Shown here: in pieces, positions 54,957 to 64,000 of the stretch
Numbering within the stretch: position 1 is the first letter of the stretch
Layout of the letters: each line of letters begins with the position of its first letter
NCBI GenBank assembly: GCA_012845835.1
Contig: JABAKD010000017.1
Span: 6,831,461 to 6,895,460 of the forward strand
DNA: 64,000 bases
From: Undaria pinnatifida
Taxonomy: Eukaryota; Sar; Phaeophyceae; Laminariales; Alariaceae
Reading direction: 5' to 3'
Position numbers and translations under genes: made by a program
The notes under the pieces: model-generated
Seen by the model: only the letters and a program-made list of their open reading frames with translations
The model's database searches: none
Told to the model about the DNA's origin: nothing

Positions 54957-55240
54957 GGCCAAGGTTGCGATAGGGGGTAACTATTAATTGGGTCCTATTT
55001 TCACTGTGGCTCGGGGTCACTTCCCGCGAGCGATCTCCCTGTTGGTTTGCGGTCTTACGCTTTGTTATTGTGTTGGTTGATTCTGCGATAGGAATCCGCG
55101 ATGGAACGGGAAGCTACGCGGCGCCGAAAACACCGATGGAAAAGGCATGCTTGTCGGTGTGGTACCGAGTGACTCTCGTACGAATGGCTCAAACCCCGCT
55201 GTGACAAAAGGGTACCCCCCCTACGCTAGCCTCCTTGGTC
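54957..55240 (+). mobile_element. MITE family C
   Basis: 284 bp. Starts GGCCAAGGTTGCGATAGG, ends acgctagcctccttggtc. Flanks TGTC and TGCC give a 4-bp duplication with one mismatch. The left palindrome is broken (gtcacttcccgcgagcgat). Confidence 0.88.
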
Positions 55241-55324
55241 TGCCTTTTGTTTGCGCACCAGAACGAACACGGATGCCTCCGTGATCATGGACGGGGTCCC
55301 GTATTGATATTGTTCCGAACGGTC

Positions 55325-55610
55325 GTGCGCTGCTCAGGTCCGAGCAAGGGGAGGAGAAGGTGCACCTTTACCATCCATCATGTGGCCGGCCGGGTTCGCT
55401 CTTCACTGAGTTCAAATATTGTCGGGTGCGTGTGTACCGTGCTGGTCTTCTCGTGCCCGTCTTCAAGCAGCCACGGATCCGTGCCGCTGAAGTTCATGAG
55501 GCATTTGATGAGGTTGAGAATGGTGCCATATTGTCGCTTTACGTATGCGGCCCGGCTCGGACCGTATGCACGCAGCAGTGAGGCGCACACGGCTCTGCCG
55601 GAGATGTTCC
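55325..55610. repeat. Duplicated segment I, copy 2
   Basis: Partner of 53745-54085. It runs into the 70-bp minisatellite at its right. Confidence 0.6.
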
Positions 55611-56030
55611 GTATTTGCACTGTGGTCGAATGTGCAGTCGGATGTAGTAGGCCTCCCGGGGTGTATCCAATCGGACACGGACACGCGCAGCGGTGAGGCG
55701 CGCACTAATTACGCGGCGTGGTTCGTTTCCGTCCGATCAAACACGGATCGCACGCACAACGAATGAGGCGTGTACGGCTCGCTCGGCGGCGCTCGTGTGC
55801 ATCCGACCGAAACCAAATGGCATGCACAACGGTAAGGCACGCATCGTTTGCTCGGAGAGGCTATTCTTCATTTGACCCAACACGGATCGAACACACAATG
55901 CTAAGGCGGTTACACTCGCTTGGCGAAATGTTTTTTTCTCATGCGGCAGTCCATTGTTTAGTCAGTATCAGCAGGACTCCCGTGGTGTATCCGATCTAAC
56001 CGGGGTCGCACGCGCAGCAGCGCGGCGAGG
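55555..56030. repeat. Minisatellite of about 70-bp units
   Basis: About six diverged units containing aacacggatcgcacgcacaa, gaggcg, ggctcgctcgg and gtgtgcatccgacc. The unit ends resemble the end of segment I, so the array may have grown from it. Confidence 0.78.
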
Positions 56031-56034
56031 TTCA

Positions 56035-57360
56035 TATATTCTCTCGTGGTTATATTCTCGTCGTTCCCTTGACAATCGTTGCTAAAGTTCCAGCGCTCCG
56101 GAGTCAGGTGTTCATGGCTCGGCCCGACGAACCCGGCGACTACCGGCTCTGGTGCATACACGCCACCGAGGATCATAACCTGTTGAAAATCGGTGGTTTT
56201 GTGTTCTCCGATGATATTATCATGAAGCTAGGAGTGCCTGTCAAATCCTGCACTCTGGGTGTTTAGCACATTTGAGATCCATGGGATGAGACTTTGTAAA
56301 CAAAAAATAATAGCATTGAAATGTCCGATTTCTGGGAAATAAAACGCGCATCACTACGAGCTCCCACGGGCTGAGATGCTGGTGGCACAGTGGGTCACAA
56401 GAACGAGGGGATGCGCGAGCACTTCTGCCACTACCCAAGTCAAAGACAGAGCAAGAAGAGCTGTCGATTCCTGGGTGGCTATCTCACCTTCTTGGCCAAA
56501 CCTTATAGGGTTCAGCCGAAGAAGGCCGACAAGTCTATAGTGTTGACTAAACGGGAGGGGCGAGGTTAACACAAAGTCTGCGTTCTGCAGATTAGATGGA
56601 CGAAAACTGGTGCACAAACGAAAGTGTATTGAGCTTAAGCTTTTTTTACCCGGATCTCCAGAAGGATCTGAAAAAAAAAAAAAACCTGCTCTGCTGCTCC
56701 TTTTACACTACATTCGGTGTTATATCTGCATCGCACCGCAAAATAAACGCCACATGCGACAACTACCAAGATACTGTACGTAGTAGGCCAAACGTACGCA
56801 TGTTAGAGTCATGACGATGCTTGGTGGAATTTGTCGTGCCAGAGGTGGGTGTCGTCTTCTTCCATGCTTAAAGCAACCAAAATCTAACCCCTGTACGACA
56901 ACGAAGTTAGTCACTTGTCATCATCCTCTCATAGACTACGCAATGGACATCTAATCTACCTTTGACAGGTAGGTGGTGGACCTCTCGAGGATCCTACTTT
57001 CTACATGTATGAACCCTTTTGTACCGCCTTACTTAGCAGCTTGATGTGCTACTTACGCGGCTTAATACAGCCGTTGCTTAGTAGTAAGTATGGCATGGAC
57101 GACGAAACTGTGCTGCTATGTTACCTAGTAACGACTGGAGAACTACTCTGCTATGGATTAATATTTCCCAGACAGCACTTCGTGTTTTGCACGGTTTCCA
57201 CGGATTTAACTTTTTTTGACGCAATACAGCGCTTAGGTAGTCTGCAAATAAATAAATGCCGATGTTGAGTGTTACGAAATAAAAAGAACGTAGCTTTGGA
57301 CGTGCATTGTTTTCATATTGCATACCAGGTACTTTCAATTAATTTTGTGTCTTTTGGCTA
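56035..57360. other. Mostly unique; one short ATG frame
   Basis: A plus frame at 57005-57268 (87 codons, starting ATG) has balanced composition and two hydrophobic segments, but I recognise nothing. No MITE lies in this 1.3 kb. Confidence 0.25.
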
Positions 57361-57361
57361 T

Positions 57362-57629
57362 TGTACCGACTCGCGCGACCGCGGGCCCGGTGGTATTAGA
57401 TCCGAGGAATTCCCCTTGTAGGCTCCGAGTGCGTTTGTCCACAATGCAATAGTTCGTTCGTCATCACACGGGAAAGTGACATGCCATCGGCCATGGACCT
57501 TCCCTTTCGTATATCAAGATATCAAGAACTCAAAAGAAACGTCAATAAAGACGATTGAACTCCCTGGCGAAATGTATCCAACCATTTTATGCCAGGTAAA
57601 ATGCCTAATGATACGACCACAGCGGTACA
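57362..57629 (-). repeat. LTR (3' LTR of minus-strand element)
   Basis: 268 bp. Plus-strand ends are TGTACC and GGTACA, a 6-bp inverted pair ending in TG...CA. Clearly homologous to 60023-60390 (gactcgcgcgaccgc, gtgacatgccatcg, ccatggaccttccc, ccacagcggtaca). Confidence 0.82.
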
Positions 57630-58554
57630 GCACCCTCCAAAAGCCCATCTCGAGCTACCAACCACACGTTCGCCTAGACCTAATAGCTTTAATAAACATA
57701 GCTGTCCGTACGTCGGGCAATGGTCAAGTCCAACACATCTCGGTCATTTTCACCATGACCTTAAATCTACCACGTTTACTGACCGTAAACAACGATTGTT
57801 CAGCAGCCGCGTCATCACCAATGCATCTTAAAGCAAACCACGCACCACGCGTCACACCTCCGATTGCGCATGCAACTTGCCGAAAACCCAGACCACATAA
57901 CGAATGTGTATTCCAGCACAGTAGCCACCCCGGTAAAACGGAAGAATCAACCCCAGACATGCTCTGTCCACGCACAGCCTTGGCGATGAACCACCAGCTG
58001 TAGCTGCGTCAGGTGCCATCAGCGCCCTGCGCAGAAATTCCAAGTATGAAAAAAAAAACTTGGAATTCAATCTTTCGATAAAACCGAAATCAGTAAATTC
58101 AAAATTCGGTATCCCCCCCAAACTACACGATATGACCGAACACGCGTCCATACGGCTGTACGAGTCCCCGCTTCTGGTCCATCTTCAGCCGCAGTGCCTT
58201 GAGCTCTTTTCGCAGCACGGCCGTCGCGCCATCAAACACGCGCGACACCGGCTCCCAGGTGCTCTACGCCTCCTCCGGCCCGTCCCAGGCCACCTTGACG
58301 ACAAAATCGTCGTCACTAATGAGCGGCAGTCGGGGCACGACCCTGCGGCACCCCACCGCAGGCGATTACGTTCAGGTGTGGGGGCTTCGCCCGCACAACC
58401 CTCGCCCCTGAATGAAACCGGACGGCCCCAGGCTTCTTGCGTGCAGGTGGGTCACCCGGCAACGCGCGATATAACACGTCAAGGTGGGCGCGGAAAACGG
58501 TATCGCGCAGCATCTTGGGACGGCACATTCCGTGGGGAGCCATGGTCAACAGCG

Positions 58555-59910
58555 TTATCGACAACCGTCTCCAACACGCCCGCACGATCCCGCATTTTTA
58601 ATTCGGAATCCTGCAATATCGTGAGTCGTTGAGATGGCAGCGGCAGCGCGTCCTCCGTGCGACCTCATCGTCCACGTCGCCCGCCCGGCACGAACACGGT
58701 GACAGCCATCGCTGCTCGCAGCACAGCACCATCGTTGGGCTCGCCCACAGAACGAGCTGTAAGTTCCATCCCAGCACCATCTTGACGCCTTTGTGCCTTC
58801 AGTACAGAGGCCTTGAGCTGCGCCATGACGTCCCGGTTGTCTTGCTCCGGGTATGCTGATCGGGACCGCTCGGGGACTGCTGCTGCTGTACAGGGGTCTG
58901 GCCGTGGCTCTGGCCATGGACGCTTTTCCCCGCCTTGCCCTGCTGGCTTTGGGGACACCCACTGCCTGCATCTCTGCTTGCCACATACGAAACACTATTT
59001 GATGTCGTACCGACGGCTCCGCTCTGCTTTCACACCAGCGGCCTCGGCATTCTCGCGTGAATCGTTCTCGTCAACAGCACGTCCCTTTGGCTTAGTCCTC
59101 GCAGAGCAGCCATCGACTTAGAGTCACGCCGTTTTGCTGTTTGCTGACGTTCAACATCATTGGTCTCAATTACAGCTTGGTCCCGTTGCTGCTGGGCAAT
59201 AATGTTGAACAGCGCGTCGGGGCGCGTCAGGGTCATGCGTTACGAGATCGAAACGCGTCTTTTTTTCCACCTTGCGGCGGAACCCGAGTGGCTCGATTCC
59301 CGCCGCTATTGCCTCAACCAGCGCCTTGCCATGCTTTAGCGTGTACTGCCGACCGTCGGGCCTCACCACCTCCGTGAGCCCGCTGTCAGCAAGGTATTTC
59401 CGCAAGGCACGTTTTTGCATAAACACCCTGATATCTACCGGCACGCTCGCATCCATCTTCAGCACACGGAATATCTGGCGGCGAAATCCTCATCACTCGT
59501 CTGCTGTATATCAACGCCAGCAAACCTTTTAAGCCCTTGCATCAGCTTCTCCTCGAAGAGGTCGACCCAGGGCTTGATATCGTAGAACTCGTCAGCCACC
59601 ATCAATTGGGTCGCCGAATTTACCAGCTCTCGCCTCCTCGCGAGTACCCGGTCTCCTCCATCTTGGTTTGTGATATGCATCTGTTGCTCATACTCCGAGT
59701 GGGCAACAAGAAATTCACGCAAATCTTCGAAGGTAACAACATCACCACCCAACCTAGGCGGTCTATCTCCCCCGATCGTCACCTTGATTTCCGGCTTCAG
59801 CCGGCGGCTGGCTCGGCCTCCACCTCTCGGGTTGCCCCAGCTTGCAGAATGGACTCCGTCAGAAGCGCCCTGCGCTCGTGCTCCCCTTGAGCTGCTGTAG
59901 GGTCTTCCAT
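58555..59910 (-). pseudogene. Gag-like pseudogene
   Basis: Starts at an ATG (59908-59910). Protein-like segments follow in three alternating frames: TIGGDRPPRLGGDVVTFEDL (about 59779-59720), then VFMQKRALRKYLADSGLTEV and FRRKVEKKTRFDLV (to about 59240), then IIAQQQRDQAVIETNDVERQ and a Q/S/P-rich linker. The order (basic N-terminal part, helical part, glutamine-rich linker) fits a retroelement gag. At least three frameshifts break it. No CCHC zinc knuckle is seen. Confidence 0.6.
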
Positions 59911-60022
59911 TGCGGTTGGCTGGTGTCCCACACCAGCACGCAAAGCAGTGCCTTCCGGCCTCCGAAAAGCAAATTGGTCACGTTTTTGGGCAGTAAGTAG
60001 AACTTACCCAATTCAATTGAGT

Positions 60023-60390
60023 TCTACCGACTCGCGCGACCGCAGGCCCGGTGGTATCAGCTCCGAGGACTTCCTCTCGTAGGCTCGGAGTGCGTTTGAC
60101 AATGCAATAGTAGTTCGTTTTCGTTATCACACGGGGAAGTGACATGCCATCGACCATGGACCTTCCCGTTCGTATCAAAAGATCTCAAGAGCTCATAGAT
60201 AGGAAACGCCAATAATGACAATTAATTGAACTCCCTGGAACGAAATGTGTTCAACCATTCTATGTATAAGATAAAAACGGAGTATCACACACAGCTTGCA
60301 AAGATGAGCTTCGACGAAATCTTCGATCTCACAGCTGGAGTGTATTTTCATTTTTTTTTAAATGCCCAAATATACCACCACAGCGGTACA
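60023..60390 (-). repeat. LTR (5' LTR), carrying a repeat G insert
   Basis: Homologous to the LTR at 57362-57629 across its length, except for a block of about 84 bases of repeat G at 60274-60358 that the other LTR lacks. Its TGTACC end has become tctacc. Confidence 0.8.
60274..60358 (+). repeat. Repeat G core inside an LTR
   Basis: ggagtatcacacacagcttg, caaagatgagcttcgacgaa, atcttcgatctcacagctgg, ending in a T-run. Frame MSFDEIFDLTAGVYFHFF. It is absent from the sister LTR. Confidence 0.85.
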
Positions 60391-60394
60391 CACT

Positions 60395-60815
60395 ATATAT
60401 TATACCTAATACGCATGGTATATCGTGACTCCGGCCGTTTGCATGATCGCCTGACAACCTCTACCAGACGCAGTAGCATATGCCTAACGAAGTAAAGTCA
60501 CCCTCGCGTTCAATAGTGGTGACATCGCATGCCCATGTCACCTAGCTTGCTGTATTTGTAAGATGTATATCTGCCTCAGAATTGGAGACCTCAGAGCCCC
60601 ACATCGGCAGGGTAAAAATCATGGGCGTAATATCCTACATTTGAGACAATAATAATGTGAAAAGGAATTCCAGGCAGCATGCTAAAATTGCGGTAAACCA
60701 CACTACCAACCTATTGCGTAGGGTATTTCGCCCTTACTTACCGGCTGCATGATCGCCTCCTAACCTATGCCAAGCGAAGTATGACTAACGAAGTACGTAG
60801 CTCCAACTCGTTTCC
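60395..60815. repeat. Local duplication, diverged
   Basis: gtttgcatgatcgcctgac...gcctaacgaagta (about 60438-60495) recurs as ggctgcatgatcgcctcct...gactaacgaagta (about 60745-60800). Confidence 0.6.
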
Positions 60816-60819
60816 GCCC

Positions 60820-60860
60820 TCCTCCTTCCCCCCCCCCCCCCCCCCCCCGCCCCCCCCGTT
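60820..60860. repeat. Poly-C tract
   Basis: C-homopolymer run with one G. Similar runs lie at about 60996-61020, 61228-61240 and 61490-61560. Confidence 0.95.
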
Positions 60861-60879
60861 TTATTTTCCTATTCCCCCG

Positions 60880-61470
60880 CCCAGTTTGTTCAAACGCCCC
60901 ACTTACAATTGAAAGCGGCCAGAGTAATAAACACTTCTACGTAATTAATAACACGTCATCATCTTTCTAGCCATCCATGACGTAGCTTTCATTCACCCCC
61001 CCCCCCCCCCCCCCTCCCCCCTCCAACGTCCCCTCCTTCCCCACCACCCGCACGATCGCATTGACCTAGCACCACGAGGATAGCAAGCCCCTACATATAT
61101 ATGTGATTAATACGCGCGATCGGAGTATCACACACAATCTTGCAAAGATGACTTTCAACCAAATATTTGATCGCACAGCTGGAGTGTATTTCAATATTAT
61201 ATGTGACCTAAACCTCTTGAAAACCCTCCCCCCCCCCCCCTTTTTTTTTCTCGCTCTCTGTTGCTCAAATGCCCCACCAAATATCGAAATCCGCCAGAGC
61301 AATAAACACTTCCACGTACTGGATATCATCTCATTATCTATCTAGAGCCATCCATGCCGCTGCTGCGATTCCCACCCAAACCCCCGCCCCCAACGCCCCC
61401 TACTTCCCCACCACCCGCACCATCTCCTAGACCTGGCACCACGCGTGTAGCAAACCCCTACATCTATGCG
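60880..61470. repeat. Tandem duplication of about 350 bp
   Basis: 60890-61110 and 61245-61470 share, in order, cagagtaataaacacttc/cagagcaataaacacttc, tagccatccatg, poly-C, cttccccaccacccgcac, cctagcaccacg/cctggcaccacg and tagcaaacccctacat. Confidence 0.75.
61112..61190 (+). repeat. Repeat G core
   Basis: cgcgcgatcggagtatcaca, cttgcaaagatgactttcaa, gcacagctggagtgtatttc. The frame has decayed (MTFNQIFDRTAGVYF). Confidence 0.83.
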
Positions 61471-61547
61471 AGACCTAAAGCCCTTTCGCCCCCCCAACCT
61501 CCCCCCCGCTCCCCCGCCCCCCACCCCCCCCACCCCCCCACCCCCTC

Positions 61548-61900
61548 CAATACTCCGCCCTGTACTCACTGTTTGTACTTACAGTATATATATACATGAT
61601 AAGCTGGTGCACTATTGCCAAAACCGTCAGATTTATCCCCTTAGAGGATTTATAGTTTCCACGCGCGCACAAATTGAGCTGCCCTACCCGCCCCCCCCCG
61701 CTCCACCCCCCCCCACCCCCGCTGCCTTTTTTTGATCAAAACCAGGCCCCCACGTCCTTAAAAACTCCGCCCTCCACTCACCGGTTATTCGACTTCTTAC
61801 ATGATTCACTTGATAAACTGATGCATTTCCTTCCACAGCTGGCAGATTTTGTCCCCCTCAGAAACGGGTGTTATAGTTTCCGCGCACAGGCTGACTAATA
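61548..61900. repeat. Tandem duplication of about 210 bp
   Basis: 61548-61682 and 61755-61900 share actccgccct(g/c)(t/c)actcac, acatgat..ac.tgataaactg, gcagattt(t/a)(g/t)tccccctnaga and ttatagtttccgcgcgcac in diverged form. Confidence 0.65.
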
Positions 61901-62075
61901 TCACCCTGTTGACCCTGATAGCTACACTGTAGTTGCAAGGGGAGTCGCCGACCTACATCCTTAATGAGGACACACAACCCGTAATACGCGCGATCGGAGT
62001 ATCACACACAGCTTGCAAAGAAAGATGAGTTTCGACAAAATATTCGATTTCACAGCCGGAATGTTTTTTTTTTCA
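61728..62075 (+). repeat. Repeat G, long copy
   Basis: Plus-strand partner of 1786-2125: gatcaaaaccaggcccccac, ttgataaactgatgc, tgttgaccctgatagctaca, ggggagtcgccgacctacat, cgcgatcggagtatcacaca and the MSFDKIFDFTAGMFF frame, ending in a T-run. Confidence 0.85.
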
Positions 62076-62269
62076 TAATATTATTTTGCTTGGACTGGTA
62101 TTTTTCGATAGGCGTTTTTTTCGCTGGACATCACATATGATAAACTTTCAAGTTAATGTAAAAATACCGAAAACAGGGAAAAAAACGTTTGTTGCCAATT
62201 TATTTCCCGACGAAGGTTTTATTCTTTCAATTGGTAATCCCTGCGTTGCTATTACATCGGTGTTTGCCG

Positions 62270-62578
62270 GTCGCCCCGGTGGCGTATCAGGTTACCCTCG
62301 AGCCTGATACAGGTCAGTTTCGTGAGTTCCAATCTCCCCGAGTGCATACTCGTATGAGTTCGTGGGGATATTTTCTTGCGCACAAATTGATTTGCGGAAA
62401 ACGCGAGACCGTAAGTGAGCAACACTTGATGAGAAATCGACGAGCAGTGGAATTGCTGAACCTACGTATGCGCGATAAAAATTGGAGGCAAGAACCGGGG
62501 GGAAGAAGGGACGACACCTGTGCGATGGCCTGTCCAGAAGCTGGAAAGTAGATCTGTGCGAAAAAATAAACAAATATA
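62270..62578 (+). mobile_element. tRNA-derived SINE, copy 2
   Basis: Head gtcgccccggtggcgtatca. It holds an A-box match TGGCGTATCAGG at 62280-62291 (consensus TRGCNNAGYNGG, one mismatch) and a B-box match GTTCCAATC near 62325 (one mismatch), 44 bp apart as in tRNAs. The body matches copy 1 throughout, with gtgcatactcgtat, ttgtgcgcaagaaaa in complement, gggacgacacctgtg and tgtccagaagctggaaagta. It ends aaaaaataaacaaatat. Confidence 0.82.
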
Positions 62579-62579
62579 T

Positions 62580-64000
62580 TCATAAATGATCGGACGTGAT
62601 GCCTTTCAATTTTTTCAGTCATCGGCGCAAAATTGCCCAACCAGACTGCCGGGAAACAAAAGCCGAGACCGTATACCATGTTGCAGCCGTTCAGATGGAA
62701 TTATAAAATGTTCAATATGTATGTTCGATCAGGGCTTTCTTGCTCGGAATGCTTTTCGAAATTTTGTTTTTTTCCAATTGAGTCGTGACATATTCACCGC
62801 AGATTCACTCACCGCTGACTCTACGAGAACTAGTAGTAAATGCGCGTAGTAGTAATGTAGTAGTAGTAGCAGTACTCGCAATACCTGGCAGATATTTGTC
62901 GGCATTTTTTTTTTTTGGTTTGGTTGAAATATTTATTATTATTTATTATTATTTTAAATGGTAAGTGTTTGGTTGTTTTCGTCAAAAGTTTTGGTCGAAA
63001 TTTGGTGATAGTTTCGTGACGATGGCGTTGGTACTTAGTATTATTAGTAAAATCAGCAGTAGTAACTCAACTTCCGCCTTCCTGTGCCCTGCTTATACGG
63101 CCTTCTTCCTGGTTCAGCCATCGGCCCAAAGACGACAGGTAAGGGAAACTAGATAATAAAGAGAGGAGATTGCTAGGAGAAGATATATAATCTCTCATTT
63201 GGTTGCATCTCACGCTACGTCATGACGGTGGAGTAATCTCACATACCATGTACTATATATATATTTTTTTAATGTGTGTACGTACACAGGGCTTTGTGTT
63301 CCTCGAGAGAGAGAGCGATTGTTTTCGAAATTGCAATTTTTCGAAATCATACTAAACAAAAAAGTAATAGTAGTCCCTATAATACGTTGTAGAAATAACT
63401 AACGTTGTTAGTAGTGCAACGTCTCATCACCCGTCTTGCTGTGTTTGCAGTGTACTAATAATGTGTATCTATTAGCTAGTCTCATTCGAGGTAGGTCGCT
63501 ACTGAGTCACGACCTCGGGGGGAGCGTAAAAATCTCTCTATAACATCTATATGAGGCATCATCAGCACGCGGACACTGCAGTCTGCTGGTGGTTGTTTTG
63601 TGCTGGATGGATGCAGATGCATGGATGGGGTGCAAAACTCAGTTTAACATGAAGATCACACACACGTGCCGCCAAAGGGTCCTGCACAGATATTTTTAAA
63701 TCAAAATATCAACGTCGATCACCACCAACCAGCCAATCTGCCGGCGTTCCGTTCTTTAGTGGTTAAATAATTAATAGTAAGACTCGTACAATAAGTCCGA
63801 GGTTGTACGTACGCTAGACGAGCCCCTCAAACCCTTTCTTTTGGGACTTCAAGCGATCAAACTGACCAAAAAAATTGAGGTCACATCATCGGCCACACAT
63901 GATGAAGCAATACTATTATTAGTGGCTCTTTTTTTGTAAAAGATACATAGATCTGATAATGGTATGTTCGAACTGCAACGCAGGAAGCTGTGGGGCAAGC
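62580..64000. other. Unannotated; short tag and tta repeats
   Basis: Contains short (tag)n near 62845-62875 and (tta)n near 62930-62955, and an AT-rich left part. No supported gene, transposon terminus or SINE. Confidence 0.4.

Larger units (their letters stand above)
57362..60390 (-). mobile_element. Gag-only LTR retrotransposon
   Basis: Two direct repeats with TGTACC...GGTACA ends enclose about 2.4 kb, whose only protein-like content is a broken gag on the minus strand. A purine-rich ggagggtgc precedes the 3' LTR. No reverse transcriptase, integrase or protease was found, so it looks non-autonomous. A primer-binding site and a target duplication could not be identified. Confidence 0.72.

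Noticed and set aside
58060..58632. Plus-strand frame of 190 codons inside the LTR element
   Set aside because: It is antisense to gag-like sequence and is most likely a shadow frame.
60040..60075. tggtatcagctccgagg as a primer-binding site for initiator tRNA
   Set aside because: It resembles the tRNA-Met complement, but it lies inside both LTR copies rather than next to one, and on the strand opposite the gag.
1..64000. CRISPR arrays, rRNA, canonical tRNA genes, bacterial operons
   Set aside because: None found. Direct repeats here are satellites or transposon copies, and the only tRNA-like modules are SINE heads.

Overview
This window looks like nuclear DNA of a eukaryote and is mostly repeats. 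No intact, recognisable host gene can be seen. I found no bacterial-style operons, rRNA, canonical tRNA gene or CRISPR array. One 500-base run of N at 23501-24000 is a scaffold gap. The mix of MITE-like elements, a tRNA-type SINE, LINE and LTR-retroelement relics, long micro/minisatellites and GGC/CAA trinucleotide islands fits a TE-rich protist or alga. A brown alga or other stramenopile is my best guess, but it rests on general impression and is tentative.

The dominant content is about 80 copies or fragments of four short non-autonomous DNA-transposon families, here named A (about 280 bp), B (about 250 bp), C (about 280 bp) and D (about 270 bp). Their interiors are unrelated, yet all four have terminal inverted repeats of one architecture, GA-N6-CTACGRTAG at a fixed offset. 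Families A, B and C make exact 4-bp target-site duplications in their best copies (A: TGAC, GAAG; B: TTTG, TACC twice, CTCT, ATGA; C: AGAG, TATC, CCAG). D is consistent with 4 bp but shows one mismatch. They therefore look like clients of one transposase lineage; no transposase is encoded here. They nest in each other extensively (B in A, C in A, A in C, C in C, D in A). Family C carries near-perfect copies of the palindrome GTCACTCGCGCGAGTGAC at both ends of its interior.

Other mobile DNA: a 219-bp hAT-type MITE with a perfect 8-bp duplication (14232-14450); an 811-bp PIF/Harbinger-like element with about 50-bp inverted repeats and a TAA duplication (45333-46143), lying in an 11-bp satellite that has expanded inside a family C element; a tRNA-derived SINE (15.6 and 62.3 kb); a dispersed repeat G with a small conserved reading frame (1.8, 28.2, 60.3, 61.1, 61.9 kb); a gag-only LTR retrotransposon on the minus strand (57362-60390); a LINE reverse-transcriptase relic (about 4.0-4.24 kb, minus); and a Ty3/gypsy-like protease relic (25956-26177, minus).

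Layout: 0-3 kb repeat G and an ACGGTA-motif array; 3-4.6 kb family C/A and the LINE relic; 4.6-8.8 kb mostly unique with a minisatellite; 8.8-22.3 kb dense MITEs, CAA repeat, SINE and hAT; 22.8-24 kb ACTC satellite and gap; 24-33.8 kb MITEs, minisatellite and gypsy relic; 33.8-41.3 kb sparser, with the least implausible unassigned reading frame (40.0-40.5 kb) and a strong hairpin (41.2 kb); 41.3-55.3 kb the most heavily nested MITE zone; 55.3-57.3 kb minisatellite and unique DNA; 57.4-62.6 kb LTR element, poly-C tracts, repeat G and SINE; 62.6-64 kb unique AT-rich DNA.
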